Origin: Harmonia axyridis | Lineage: Eukaryota; Arthropoda; Insecta; Coleoptera; Coccinellidae | Assembly (NCBI RefSeq): GCF_914767665.1 | Contig: NC_059503.1 | Location: 20,460,001-20,524,000, forward strand | Length of the DNA stretch: 64,000 nucleotides | Direction of reading: 5' to 3' | Part shown: piece after piece, positions 27,301-33,051 of the stretch | Numbering within the stretch: position 1 is the stretch's first letter | Layout of the letters: every line of letters starts with the position of its first letter | Position numbers and translations under genes: made by a program | The notes under the pieces: model-generated | Seen by the model: only the letters and a program-made list of their open reading frames with translations | The model's database searches: none | What the model was told of the DNA's origin: nothing

Positions 27301-30046
27301 GCTTGTCCTGAAAAGAAAATTCATACGATAAATACTACACTTCCTTCCTCTTCCATGGTGTTCCATTGTATTAATTTGAGAATGTGTACCTTTTCTCAAG
27401 AGCTCTTTGTATTTTTACATATTTGTTTTTTAGAAGTGGTCCAGATTTGATGCTAACGATAATATATCTGGAACTAGTGATATAACCGTTTATTGATATT
27501 TTTCTTAATCTTTGAGTTATGAGTCAACATCGGCTAGTTAGCCATTTTCGTCAGACTCTAATATTCTTGATTACATCTCTATGAACATTTACCGTTGATT
27601 ATTAGTTTCTCACAAAATTGAGTGAGTTATAATCTAACTTATAGAATACTCAAAATCCTGGAAAATTCGATAATACCTCTTGATATAAACGTACACTGAA
27701 ATGATAGTGTTTACGACTACTCAAACGAAAGCAACTTCGAAGAACTCCGATGTTATAACCAATTGTATTCAAGTGATTCAATACCTATTATTATAATCGT
27801 TTTGCTCTTTTTCTCGTTTTTTCAACTCGGTCAATCGGTAATCAATCTTATCGTATCGGTAATCACGCCAATATTGGTTATTTCTTTTCAAATACTCTTC
27901 TTGAATTTTCACTGATTTCGATGATGTGAATGATGTGATTCGCTTGAAATTTTGCATGGACCTTGAAATATTATTACAAATCAAATACTACGTGATCCCT
28001 CGATTCTGTATTCACAGATATATTGAATACTTTTTTTGAGATTCTTCTTGAATATGCTCTGGTTCTGGTTCCGCGATCAACATAAAATTTTGCACGAGGC
28101 CTTAAGTTCTTACTCCACATCCAAAAGTAAATTTTCATCTCTATCGAATCTGCAATTTTGAAATGATTAAGAAACTACAGAAACCTCTAGTGAAATTCTG
28201 CTCATTAAGGAAAGGCCATATTTAAAAAACCCATTATCAGATTCTGCCCATTACTTAATTCAAGCGTGCCATTCGAAATCATAACCTGCCCCGAAGATGT
28301 CTAGCTCCTACCATCCAAAAATTATTGAGATGAGCAGAATCCAAGTTGAGGACGGATTCGTCATCAGTTACTTGAACCTTATGGTTTGAGAACATTCCCG
28401 AATTTAATTTATTTTTGAAATTTGAAAATTCCTACACTTAATTCATCGGTATTCAATATGAATTAAATATTCTTCCAGATTATTGCAAAAAGCATTCACA
28501 AGACCCTTGAGCTACTCCCTGGCTGCAAACGGAATAGGTAAACCCACATTCTTCTCCCCAACATTCACCGAAGGGCTTTGTTATGAAACTGATGGGCATC
28601 GATCATCACACAGACATGGCTACACCTCAAGACAGCATGATGTTTCTTGTCCACGTTACGTTCCTTCTCCAGATCATCGAGGCAGATCTAGAAACTCTGG
28701 AGGAATGAAGAGTGTAGCGTCTTCTAGTGGTCAAGACTCTGGTATCGTTGAGACTCCTCAATGTCAATGTGGGAATTTGAGCAGTCATTCCTCAGAAGAG
28801 AGCAGGTAAGATTTTATGGATTATGATTCTGAAGAACTCCGAATCAAATTATTCTTATCAATTCTTTAGATACTTTTCATAAGAATTTAACATCAATTAA
28901 CAATCATTTCAACGAAGATATCGAACGGTATCTGTAAAAGCTCTTCGAAGTCATTTTTTGAGGACCTATAAACGGGTAGGCTCATTCAGTACCCGTCGGT
29001 AATGGGCAGAACACCACCAAGATATAGGTACTTTTTTCGGACGAGTGACGATTCGGTTTACAAAGTGATAGTCAACGTGAGAGGTTTTGGAGAGGTCTAG
29101 GCAGACTAAAGCGACTCAATTTTGCCCGAGAAGTTGTTGAGCACATATGGGAGAGCAAAATCCAATCGTCAAAACTTCAACTTTTCAGGAATTGGGTTTA
29201 TCCCTTCAGGAAGAATGGAACGATATGGAATTAGAAGCACATTTTCAGAATAGTTTTTCTCATTGTTCTAAGAATACTGTCTTATTAGTAGGCTCTGAAT
29301 GGTTCTGACATTTACATTCTTGCATTGCATTTTTTGCCTCGATAGCTACATACACTGTAACCAGAAAGGTGTAAGTTTATATTTTTTTAAATATACCAGC
29401 TGCGCTGTAATTTTTTCAATATTTTCTCATCGTAATCATTTGTATGCGGCATGCGACAAAATAGCATGTTTACTCGAAAGCAAGCACTTTGACTCCTAAT
29501 GAAAAAATATGCCCACATTTATTTGATGATATATCGCTTCATCATCTAATTAATGAATTTCATTCCCAAAATTTCCGTCATTTGAAAAGTTCAATTCGTC
29601 TAATTTGACGATCATTTTGTAGTCGATAATTGTTAATTTGTTGTGAAAGGGCCTGATTAAAACCGAATCACATCAGACTCGTTTATTCGAGCATAGTATG
29701 CACAAAATTTGCAGCCCCCTCCATGCTAACATCCTTCTTCCTGATTTCAATAGTTTGATTTATTTGCAGTTATGAAGATTCTCTCCAGTCAGTGTCAGCA
29801 CATAGAAGGGAAACTAGAAACTCTTCAATGAGGCACAGTAACCCGACTTTGAACGAGAATCCTTCTCATCGAGACCGTCGTTCTAGGAACAGATCGATCA
29901 CTGAAGCCATAGTAAGACCATCTGGTCTTCACCGTCCTATGTCGATGACCCATCTTTCAGGCTCACCGGCGTTCTTAGTTTCAGCTCCAACACCGGCTAT
30001 AAGAAAGTCCAACGAAAGACTGGTGCTCTATCCTGTAAATCAATAG
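216..30046 (+). CDS. Large transmembrane cadherin, 3' part of gene, 19 exons
   Basis: Calcium-dependent adhesion protein of the cell surface; the window has its C-terminal 1,663 residues. Exons: 216-344, 5473-5866, 7203-7282, 9087-9353, 9411-9618, 11120-11278, 11333-11510, 11581-11834, 12477-13052, 13590-14318, 14631-15230, 15851-15987, 16404-16622, 21241-21329, 21386-21469, 24494-24562, 24629-24844, 28479-28805, 29770-30046. All junctions are AG/GT with matching phase, and the total of 4,992 nt is divisible by three. Linker motifs such as DLNDNLPEF, DANDNNPSF, DENDNEPKF, DINDHPPVF and DVNDNPPKF mark a partial and eleven full EC repeats (about residues 1-1300). A non-EC membrane-proximal module (about 1303-1420) follows, then a TM helix (about 1434-1457, next to KKKKK) and a tail of about 206 residues. 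The module NVTGYDIRI resembles the protocadherin-15/Cad99C group; of insect genes Cad87A, Cad88C or Cad89D fit by size, and I cannot choose between them. The upstream exons are outside the window. Confidence 0.93.
345..1127 (+). other. Intron 5' of the LINE ORF1
   Basis: Start of the 5.1 kb intron 345-5472. No host coding sequence is recognisable. The part next to 1128 is probably the 5' UTR of the LINE, whose 5' end I could not fix; no target-site duplication was found by eye. Confidence 0.5.
1146..2210 (+). CDS. LINE ORF1 protein (PHD-like finger, coiled coil, RRM-like C-terminus)
   Basis: Predicted nucleic-acid-binding chaperone of the LINE ribonucleoprotein, 354 codons from the first in-frame ATG (the frame is open a little further upstream; a second ATG is at 1161). 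Residues 25-58 hold a cysteine cluster, C-x2-C, C-x2-C, H-x2-C, CC, like a PHD-type zinc finger. Residues about 90-130 are Leu/Glu/Lys-rich and predicted coiled coil. A Ser-rich, low-complexity middle follows. The C-terminal 80 residues (HVSNLKPEITADDL ... SSFKVLL ... WPKRASVHRFF) have the shape of the RRM-like domain of many insect LINE ORF1 proteins. It ends at TAA 2208-2210 and overlaps the ORF2 frame by about 49 nt. Confidence 0.8.
   Translation: MMIFNMSSSKIVGASESLKVIIPECGYCKRTIVKSGAKCNICTKVYHPSCANKAKKCCKEDLSTSGDLNSADMSPMSDSINKMISSESTHNELLLKIIFELESKNSILMENNSLLRFKISTLEAEINNKNKVVNNPYLKNDKNINTNTRVDKRNKHVNIVMSEESRSNVVVGDPETAAPANSSSTGDPKRRMSEARTSVVSNESSVASSSSGNDIGLISNEAVVVSPMVDVKKKSESEWNVVTRRKMNKKPNKIQIIGCSSMDSLVEGIEKFRPFHVSNLKPEITADDLQSFLSKNFSNVKCEKLVSRYPESYSSFKVLLPSSDYEKAMNASNWPKRASVHRFFQPKPMKNPVS
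2177..5140 (+). CDS. LINE ORF2 polyprotein: EEP endonuclease and reverse transcriptase
   Basis: Enzyme of target-primed reverse transcription: it nicks the target DNA and copies the element RNA. The endonuclease half shows AEHW (near 2348), YRPGSGD, GDLNVD (from 2675), DYVLT and SDHRG (near 2888). The RT half shows YRPISVLSCLSKLFERL, FFDLSKAFD (from about 3998), GVPQGSVLGPLLF (from 4172) and the catalytic FADD (4310-4321), with a complete thumb and C-terminus. The first in-frame ATG, at 2384, lies inside the endonuclease and would remove its first catalytic strand. The frame is open only from 2162, in the -1 frame of ORF1, so a -1 ribosomal frameshift at the T-run 2171-2177 is the likely entry; re-initiation near a TTG at 2252 is the alternative. 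The start given assumes the frameshift. Confidence 0.85.
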   Translation, partial: SAETYEEPCFINNSTSGLPAVTKEKLKITQLNVQCVSNKLDALELFLTDEKPDVLSLAEHWCNPYSVKTMTLPGYILADYYCRPSRAHGGSMVYIRAGLSVRNLSVSRFSEEMECEISGILVVACDVKIAIISVYRPGSGDFEIFLDRISVALNYCITSADVIFVCGDLNVDFLKIDSANRKLFVDLMNCFNMNVSSNDPTRVFTDVTGHTSISKVDYVLTNANLVDCNVKVYEPHISDHRGITLEFQINLPLKNHNVSKLVRDLCPQNLKDFEYCISNCDFQEMYKYPHVDECFEVFVNLIQSSFETCCPIKRYVNNANVLKKFTSPEIISAKRDLKNLHWLHINIRSESTYYLYKTAKHSYNNLLRNAKLDFHRNLIDKSTNKNRTVWNLVNTVTGRKSNDQRTIELVVEGVLFDEAKTVAEMFANHFTTVAEISLNRYYNNSLSTSCTTSCMLNNNFFFHPVMDHEVADVLKSLKNDSGVDFVSARILKLIGPDISRHFAYLVNMSVTTGVFPDLLKKATIIPVHKKGDVYDISNYRPISVLSCLSKLFERLVFNRMMKFLDKFQLLTSAQHGFRSGRSTQTGVLEFVEFVYDCLDNGSYVAGLFFDLSKAFDSISFQFILDKCYNLGFRGVFHDWIRSYLEGRVASVRVQDSSSSKHNLKLGVPQGSVLGPLLFLIFINDLPENLLRLFINKSKTCPDPMKILRAILFADDFSLAVTADTLEELQGLCDLLVHCFVEWCYVNAIMINVNKTECVYFSISNNDSTLVIRHSDSIIASKNCTKFLGIYIDRHLKWNSHVDEVCKKLYSSYYALSRVRYLLPLCSLMNVYYSLVFSHLSYNIMVWGNSTETDRVFIIQKRILRMIFNVSPRSSCRPVFLENRILTLSSIFILRCLVFAKENEESFVKLSSFHSHNTRNKKILSIPKHKTSKFEMSPKYQCIKLFNHLPSNIKSLNLFKFKKVVKSLLLKKCFYSVNEYYNDSLENV
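5473..5866 (+). CDS. Cadherin exon b (residues 44-175)
   Basis: Starts at phase 0 after TTTCAG and ends at phase 1 before GTAAGA. It encodes most of one EC repeat, with an EREID calcium-site variant, the linker DLNDNLPEF, and the first half of the next repeat up to VDQDQ. The short plus-strand frames inside it are parts of this exon. Confidence 0.95.
5900..7160 (-). mobile_element. Degenerate mariner transposon, copy 1
   Basis: Class II cut-and-paste element. The terminal inverted repeats are CTAGGCGTAC at 5901-5910 and GTACACCTAA at 7151-7160, continued by matching inner sequence; TA lies outside the left end. Read on the minus strand, the interior gives mariner transposase text (GVTQ, KRLKVMEMIQKQ, WVPYELKPRDVER, KGFLHRI) broken by stops and frameshifts, so no functional transposase remains. 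It is related to the copy at 33052-34309. It occupies about 1,260 of the 1,336 nt of the intron 5867-7202. Confidence 0.88.
7203..7282 (+). CDS. Cadherin exon c (residues 175-201)
   Basis: 80 nt, entered at phase 1 after TTTTCCTCAG and left at phase 0 before GTAAGT. It encodes GDNADFTYQLDD and FTLDSRSGWLT, the central strands of an EC repeat. The exon is too short to stand out alone but the phases on both sides require it. The following intron (7283-9086) has no coding sequence; its right third is the foldback element. Confidence 0.92.
8391..9067. mobile_element. Foldback/MITE-like element in cadherin intron
   Basis: Long imperfect inverted repeat. The left arm around 8440-8545 (ATAGGGTAGG, then AGCCCCCCCTGC, then GTAGTTTTCAATT) reappears inverted at about 8925-9030. 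The left end begins TACAGGGTGTATATG; the right end is degenerate and stops about 20 nt before exon d. It encodes nothing, and its transposase family is not identifiable. The TACAGGGTG end recurs elsewhere in the window. Confidence 0.7.
9087..9353 (+). CDS. Cadherin exon d (residues 202-290)
   Basis: 89 codons, phase 0 on both sides (acceptor TTACAG, donor GTGAGC). It carries the LDRE calcium motif (VLDREKR), the linker DANDNNPSF and the start of the next repeat, up to DPDLGRNGL. The foldback element ends just upstream of its polypyrimidine tract. Confidence 0.95.
9411..9618 (+). CDS. Cadherin exon e (residues 291-360)
   Basis: Follows a 57-nt intron (9354-9410), the shortest clear one after the next exon pair. 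It encodes the second half of an EC repeat (FNIDSKTGSLYVD, FVESFDQPLNPSERRSALAVVSV). The LDRE motif is absent here, so this repeat probably binds calcium poorly. It ends at phase 1. Confidence 0.93.
9619..11119 (+). other. Cadherin intron, no recognised content
   Basis: 1.5 kb intron with consistent ends. No transposon termini or protein similarity were recognised. A slightly GC-richer patch at about 10970-11070 was considered as an exon and rejected because it lacks a donor and breaks the frame. Confidence 0.5.
11120..11278 (+). CDS. Cadherin exon f (residues 360-413)
   Basis: Phase 1 at both ends. It encodes a degenerate linker (NHGLPDFIGAPYEFWVGG, no DxNDN) and the first half of a divergent EC repeat. 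The match to cadherin is weak alone and rests on frame continuity between exons e and g. Confidence 0.85.
11333..11510 (+). CDS. Cadherin exon g (residues 413-472)
   Basis: Enters at phase 1 after a 54-nt intron, leaves at phase 2. It encodes VEERSGTITVV and VTNVTVHVVDPRDE, the second half of the divergent EC repeat; DPRDE replaces the usual DxNDN linker. Confidence 0.88.
11581..11834 (+). CDS. Cadherin exon h (residues 472-557)
   Basis: Phase 2 to phase 1. It encodes VKENQPNVLIG, SITSDGTLFTIKALDREIRD and YRLTVIAEFTKG: a complete EC core with XENxP and LDRE motifs. The intron that follows (11835-12476) holds nothing recognisable. Confidence 0.94.
12477..13052 (+). CDS. Cadherin exon i (residues 557-749)
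   Basis: Phase 1 to phase 1. It carries the linker DDENDNEPKF, one complete EC repeat (ITENSVSGTEV, PLDREDSE, LLVAKDKGG) and the linker DENDNAPLI. Then comes an insert of about 60 residues that is not EC-like (QLYVYKEVGIQ to KRPKEKSSPL) before ITVPEDVNIG restarts a repeat. The next intron (13053-13589) holds nothing recognisable. Confidence 0.95.
13590..14318 (+). CDS. Cadherin exon j (residues 749-992)
   Basis: The longest exon, 729 nt, phase 1 to phase 1. It contains the rest of one EC repeat, the linker DINDHPPVF, one full repeat (IEESTYYRRVLGTIEALDAD, QLDRETQD, VIAKDNP) and the linker DVNDNPPTF. A hydrophilic insert (SSKTSKNDVDVQD) precedes IAENSPIG of the next repeat. The intron 14319-14630 is empty as far as I can see. 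Confidence 0.96.
14631..15230 (+). CDS. Cadherin exon k (residues 992-1192)
   Basis: Phase 1 to phase 1. It completes one EC repeat (FTVDSKQGVVTT, KLDYETDK, IASDLGSPS), has an irregular linker (VIDVPEDLRLFEKPVF) and most of the next repeat (VEENVPVPMKLL, FKIDPRNGTLFV, SPDREKKSRYEL). The intron 15231-15850 holds no recognised element. Confidence 0.95.
15851..15987 (+). CDS. Cadherin exon l (residues 1192-1237)
   Basis: Phase 1 to phase 0. It encodes VRVTDVNDNPPKF and the start of the last EC repeat. The short intron 15988-16403 has no recognised content. Confidence 0.94.
16404..16622 (+). CDS. Cadherin exon m (residues 1238-1310), last EC repeat
   Basis: 73 codons, phase 0 on both sides. It encodes ARDPDLGLNGEVRYQILG, FAIDPVTGQVRSI and the closing strands of the last EC repeat, ending SSIANVF. 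It joins in frame to VYILDEQNQ of the next exon 4.6 kb away. Confidence 0.95.
16623..19702 (+). other. Cadherin intron, 5' part: dispersed repeat and a hairpin
   Basis: No coding exon was found in this part of the 4.6 kb intron. About 18240-18660 contains copies of the dispersed repeat described separately. A perfect 16-bp inverted repeat (arms 19347-19362 and 19386-19401, ATGAAATAAAACAAAA and its complement) lies close to the Tc1-like element. Confidence 0.5.
18240..18660 (+). repeat. Dispersed repeat family (copy cluster)
   Basis: It contains TTCTTCTTGAATTTTC (around 18426), ATCAGCTTGAAATTCTGCAC (around 18318) and GATTGCACGAGGTTTAAAAA (around 18549). The same phrases recur in the same order and orientation near 27890-28170 and 43460-43620. 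No protein or terminal structure is recognised. Confidence 0.6.
19703..20829 (-). mobile_element. Tc1-like DNA transposon, degenerate copy 1
   Basis: The ends form inverted repeats: CTGTCAAAGAAACTGCAACA at 19711, against the complement of CTTTGTCAGTTAG near 20814-20826, both next to AGAAGGAGC(A/T)GTTTAAATT. On the minus strand the interior reads as a Tc1-type transposase: GLLFREIANRTKRNPTTFMK, GTGRRKGPNEVHNRRLRLM, then RIRVRRHRGERREPQFDVER, which is part of the DDE domain. Stops, shifts and internal loss make it inactive. A second copy is at 49229-50574. Confidence 0.85.
21241..21329 (+). CDS. Cadherin exon n (residues 1311-1340), membrane-proximal module
   Basis: 89 nt, phase 0 to phase 2. 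It encodes VYILDEQNQLVLVMGLKPVE and VERSIDNITS. This is not an EC repeat; it resembles the membrane-adjacent module of the PCDH15/Cad99C/Cad87A type, where a strand ending the last EC is followed by a small alpha/beta fold. Confidence 0.92.
21386..21469 (+). CDS. Cadherin exon o (residues 1340-1368)
   Basis: 84 nt, phase 2 to phase 2. Several AG sites lie upstream; only the one at 21384-21385 keeps the frame. It encodes ALYNVTGYDIRIRKLEPHSE, matching the NVTG...I.I pattern of the membrane-proximal module in related cadherins. Confidence 0.92.
21847..21975. repeat. Short foldback repeat (MITE-like)
   Basis: Inverted repeat: TATTATTCAAC, CGGTAAT and GTCATAACTCAC on the left (21849-21889) match GTGAGTTATGAC, ATTACCG and GTTGAATAATA on the right (21939-21973). 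The loop is about 50 nt and GC-richer. A related stretch with repeated GAGTTAT lies at about 22533-22565. There is no coding content. Confidence 0.65.
21976..23552 (+). other. Cadherin intron, no recognised content
   Basis: AT-rich intronic DNA between the foldback repeat and the antisense open frame. Apart from the GAGTTAT cluster near 22540, I see no element termini or coding similarity. Confidence 0.45.
23553..24086 (-). CDS. Unrecognised 177-codon antisense open frame in intron
   Basis: An open frame of 177 codons is long for DNA this AT-rich. The product begins MGLLSAQNEKFRNIQRKFN, is rich in Asn, Ser and Thr, has several NxS/T sites and one weakly hydrophobic stretch (TSSFLHALLTGILL), and no domain I recognise. 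A second minus-strand frame (23951-24217) overlaps its start, which could mean a frameshifted longer relic. It may be a fragment of a retroelement gene or may be chance. Confidence 0.25.
   Translation of the reverse strand: MGLLSAQNEKFRNIQRKFNIFQEQISNFTKSWFSSTEFYSTHLFLNLTNSIGTTSSFLHALLTGILLKEHKCTRKTPRTKLHTSIELDMRSSTKLLLKSLSSTGMKNVRNNLSINPNARAQFSYSNGKLDNIQYRISQSHSNWVIQLLMYDQVLQQWPQISMKETCRVNGVSNSTGS
24494..24562 (+). CDS. Cadherin exon p (residues 1368-1391)
   Basis: 69 nt, phase 2 to phase 2. It encodes ATDMYLYAVDPLLNSVVDMN and DLQ of the membrane-proximal module. The acceptor is TGTACAG and the donor GTAAGT; the frame fits only this pair. Confidence 0.9.
24629..24844 (+). CDS. Cadherin exon q (residues 1391-1463), transmembrane segment
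   Basis: Phase 2 to phase 2. It encodes the end of the ectodomain, then the transmembrane helix (from about VGVVILGCVVFIGALATAIC) and the stop-transfer signal VRKKKKK. The donor GTGAGT overlaps an in-frame TGA, so intron retention would give a protein without a cytoplasmic tail. Confidence 0.95.
24845..28478 (+). other. Cadherin intron with dispersed-repeat copies
   Basis: 3.6 kb intron. Copies of the dispersed repeat lie at 27890-28170. A 104-codon minus-strand frame (27085-27399) has no recognisable similarity and I do not call it a gene. The rest is AT-rich without identified elements. Confidence 0.5.
27890..28170 (+). repeat. Dispersed repeat family (copies)
   Basis: TTCTTGAATTTTCACTGATT at 27898 and TTCTTCTTGAATATGCTCTG near 28040 start two copies. 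The second continues GCGATCAACATAAAATTTTG, a Cys/Pro-free AT-rich stretch and AATCTGCAATTTTGAAAT. It matches the copies near 18.2-18.6 kb and 43.5 kb. Confidence 0.6.
28479..28805 (+). CDS. Cadherin exon r (residues 1463-1572), cytoplasmic tail
   Basis: Phase 2 to phase 2. It encodes juxtamembrane KLLQKAFTRPLSYS, then a Ser/His/Arg-rich stretch and SSSGQDSGIVETP, CQCGN and SSHSSEES. No catenin-binding site of classical cadherins is seen, as expected for a protocadherin-like protein. The many SxxE/SS motifs are potential kinase sites. Confidence 0.93.
28806..29769 (+). other. Last cadherin intron, no recognised content
   Basis: 964-nt intron. I see no repeat termini, RNA gene or alternative exon in it. 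Confidence 0.45.
29770..30046 (+). CDS. Cadherin exon s (residues 1572-1663) and stop
   Basis: Last coding exon, phase 2 start, TAG at 30044-30046. It encodes an Arg/Ser-rich tail (SAHRRETRNSSMRHSN, RDRRSRNRSITEAIV, PMSMTHLSGSPAFL) ending LYPVNQ. The C-terminus is not a standard class I or II PDZ ligand, unlike several cadherins of this group. Confidence 0.95.
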
Positions 30047-30620
30047 TATTAATTCAATGGAAAATCCCAATGAAAACGAACTGAAAACTGTAAGAAACCG
30101 AATGATTCTGTGAGTGATAAAAACATAGAGTTTAAGTTTCTACTACGTCTCTCTATCCATCTTCTTGCCGATTTTTTTTGGTCCTTGATAAACGATGGAA
30201 TTCGTTTCTTAGGAATTAACATAGCCAAGAACATATTGCATATGAAAATGTTTCATTCTTCTTTCTTTATTGAGCGGAGAAAATGTTGTTACCATTAAGT
30301 ACCTGACCTATTTTCAAATTTTTAACAGGAATTCTTTTTATGAGGTCATTTTAGTTACCATCGAAATTTTCGAATGTATGTATATATGGATCGATAAGGA
30401 GAATTAATTTTTTATTTGAAGTTTTATTGTATGATTTATTTTTGTGTATATGAAAGTTTAAATTATTTTTTGAAAGGCCTTCGTGCAATATAGATTCATT
30501 GATATTTCAGATGAATTGAATTTATTATGTATATATGTATATTAAAATGAAATATCTATGATAAAACAATACGTCTTTTTATTATTTGATTCCCATGAAT
30601 AAAAAATCTCATAGTATTCA
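30047..30620 (+). other. Cadherin 3' UTR
   Basis: AT-rich, non-coding sequence between the stop codon and a candidate polyadenylation signal. An earlier variant signal ATTAAA is at 30541-30546. The exact cleavage point cannot be read from sequence. Confidence 0.6.
30598..30603 (+). promoter_or_regulatory. Candidate poly(A) signal of the cadherin gene
   Basis: A canonical AATAAA 552 nt after the stop codon, followed by T-rich sequence and then by the mariner fragment at 30660, which sets a reasonable downstream limit for the transcript. Confidence 0.45.
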
Positions 30621-30659
30621 TCTATATGAATATCTAATGTACAAGGTGAGTGAACTGCA

Positions 30660-31228
30660 CACGATGAACCGAATCCAAAGCGAGGAAAAACTCAAAGGTC
30701 AGCTGGCAAGGTTATGACATCAGTATTCTGGGCTCCGCGAGGTATAATATTCATTGATTACCTCCAAAAGAGCCAGATCATCAACAGCGATTATTATATA
30801 GCGTTATTGGATCGTCTAAAGTTTGAAATCATTAAAAAACGGCCCCATTTGAAAAAAAAAGGTGCTGCGTCATCAAGACAAAGCTCCGTGTCCCAAATCA
30901 ATGAAACCAATGGCTAAATTGCATGAAATGGGCTTCGAATTGCTTCTGCATCCACCATATTCACCAGATCTGGTCCCCAGCGACTTTTCCCTGTTCTAAG
31001 ACGTCAAAAGAATGCACGCTGGAAAGAAATTTGGCCCCAATGAAGAAGTAATCGCCGAAACTGAGGCCTATTTTGAAGCGAAAGACAAATCCTACTACAA
31101 AAATGGTATCGAAAAGATCGCTCTATCGCCCTCGAAGGCAACTATGTTGAATAATAAAATCGAGTTTTGCCAAGAAAATGTGTTTTACTATGATAGACCG
31201 GGGACTTTTAAATTGGCCTGTTATTAAA
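30660..31228 (+). mobile_element. Mariner fragment, C-terminal half of transposase
   Basis: Plus-strand reading shows mariner transposase text in order: GIIFIDYLQK, INSDYYIALLDRLK, RPHLKKK, HPPYSPDLVPSDF (across a frame change), GKKFGPNEEVIAETEAYFEA, DKSYYKNGIE and NVFYYDRPGTF. Frameshifts at about 30870 and 31000 and the missing N-terminal half make it a pseudogene. It belongs to a different mariner lineage or orientation from the copies at 5900 and 33052. The 5' truncation lies just after the cadherin 3' UTR. Confidence 0.85.
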
Positions 31229-32999
31229 TGCCGAATACCGGAAAATACCAGGAATTTCTCAATTGCACATGGTCCTAAATGCTGCGCTTTGGACTCAATT
31301 CATGACCAATTAAAAAAAAAACGGAGTCACCGAATTCGAGACAGGGAAATAAGGCGCATAGAGTATCCTATATCCGAAAATGATAAAATCCGTATGAGAT
31401 CATTTATAGAGCGAACATGATCCTCCCACCAAATTCCGTTAAAATCGGATGATAATAGTTGAGAGAAATTCTATTACAAGGGTTTACGAAGATACAGACC
31501 GGAAGACTCCAAACCAATGTTGTCTAAAATAAAAACAGACCATTTAATCGTCCGCCAGATTCCATTTCTTGGCGAATATTTAGGTGTACTATTCCGGGCT
31601 TTGACAATGAACTTGCATTAAAGCTGCAACAGAGGTCTCCAACATGAGTTGGACAAAAGCAAGCGAACAACTGTACCTCCGTTGCATATGAATCCATTGA
31701 ACGGGGACTTTTCCAAGGTTTTCCTCAGAGTAATTGACAAAGTTTCCGTACGTATGAAAAGCATTCCATTTCCATTCAAACTTTTATAGGATTTTCATCT
31801 GTACGAGAACGGATATTCTGATTAAATCGACAAGATCGCTGAGAAATGAAGCTTTCGATTTTTCTAGATGTTAAAACGAATTGTGCAAGGTAGTGAAATT
31901 TACTAGGGCATTTTTGTTCGATTTCCATTCAAATCAATTTACTTATATTAGTCTTTCTGCTCTTTCATTCCATATTTAAAATGAAGAAAAAACATATATT
32001 AGCTTCTATAACTAAGTAATAGGTAATTCTACTTTTAAATGAAAAGAGGGCTGTTACTTCCTAGTTCTCTTTTTTTTTTCTTGTTGTTTAATATTTACAC
32101 AAAAAAATTATGAGATCGCAAAAACATTGATAAAGGTACAGCTAATTGAACAATCATGGTTATGTGACTAAATGTTTGAATTAGGAATAAAAAAAAGAAA
32201 ATGATGGATATTGATATAGTTTAAACAGTAGATTCGAACATTTCCCTCAAGAACTTCTCTTCAATTTTTGGTTATAGCTTGATTTGTGATATATAACATG
32301 AATTTTTCATAAATGAGGTTTTGACCTGCTGCATCTAAAAAGTGTCTTATGTCAAAGGAATGAGTAATATTTTTAATATCCATAATTACTATTAAACACT
32401 GTGGATTGTCACAATTTTTCTTCAATTCATATCTCGCAATCATTGAAATTTCTATTCAGATAGTGGTTTTAACACATTGACAGAGAACATATATGAATAA
32501 CGATTGATTCGAGTCCATAATTATGTTCACAAAATCCTTCGACTTTAGGATTGAAGGTTTTGTAACTAGATCATTCCTCAATTTGTTTGATATGATAAGA
32601 TAAAAATGATTTAAATAATGTATTAACCGATTATCACCGTCAAATTCTTCTTCCAATATTGGAACTAACATACCAACTCAATTCAATATTTCAAGTCCGT
32701 TGGACAAAAAAACTTCAAGGGATATTGGCAAGAAGATAAATTCAGCTGAATTTGCACTAGATACTCCAGACGGACGTCTGTCTGACTTTGATTACAGTAG
32801 TGCCAGTGCGGAGGAGATGTTTGAGGGATAGACATGGTTTTATGTAGCTTCAGATAAAATTTCGTTTAATGATTATTACAGCCAGCGCAACCCATTTCGG
32901 ATAATTATTTTCACTTCTCACTTTCAGCATTTCTCCGGTAATATGAATTTTCACAAAATCGAACACTTGAAAATTTGCACTTCTCCATAAAAATTTTTT
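31229..32999. other. Intergenic, no recognised content
   Basis: AT-rich DNA between the mariner fragment and mariner copy 2. Scattered short open frames have no recognisable similarity. Confidence 0.4.
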
Positions 33000-33000
33000 C

Positions 33001-33034
33001 TTTATATAATACCATTAAAAGTGGTATTATATAA
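33001..33034. repeat. Short hairpin beside mariner copy 2
   Basis: TTATATAATACCAT and GTGGTATTATATAA flank a four-base A loop, giving a nearly perfect 14-bp stem 17 nt upstream of the mariner end. Confidence 0.7.
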
Positions 33035-33051
33035 AAGGAAGGAACTAGTTA

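Noticed and set aside
27085..27399. 104-codon minus-strand frame
   Set aside because: No similarity, no splice context and within the length expected by chance over a window of this size.
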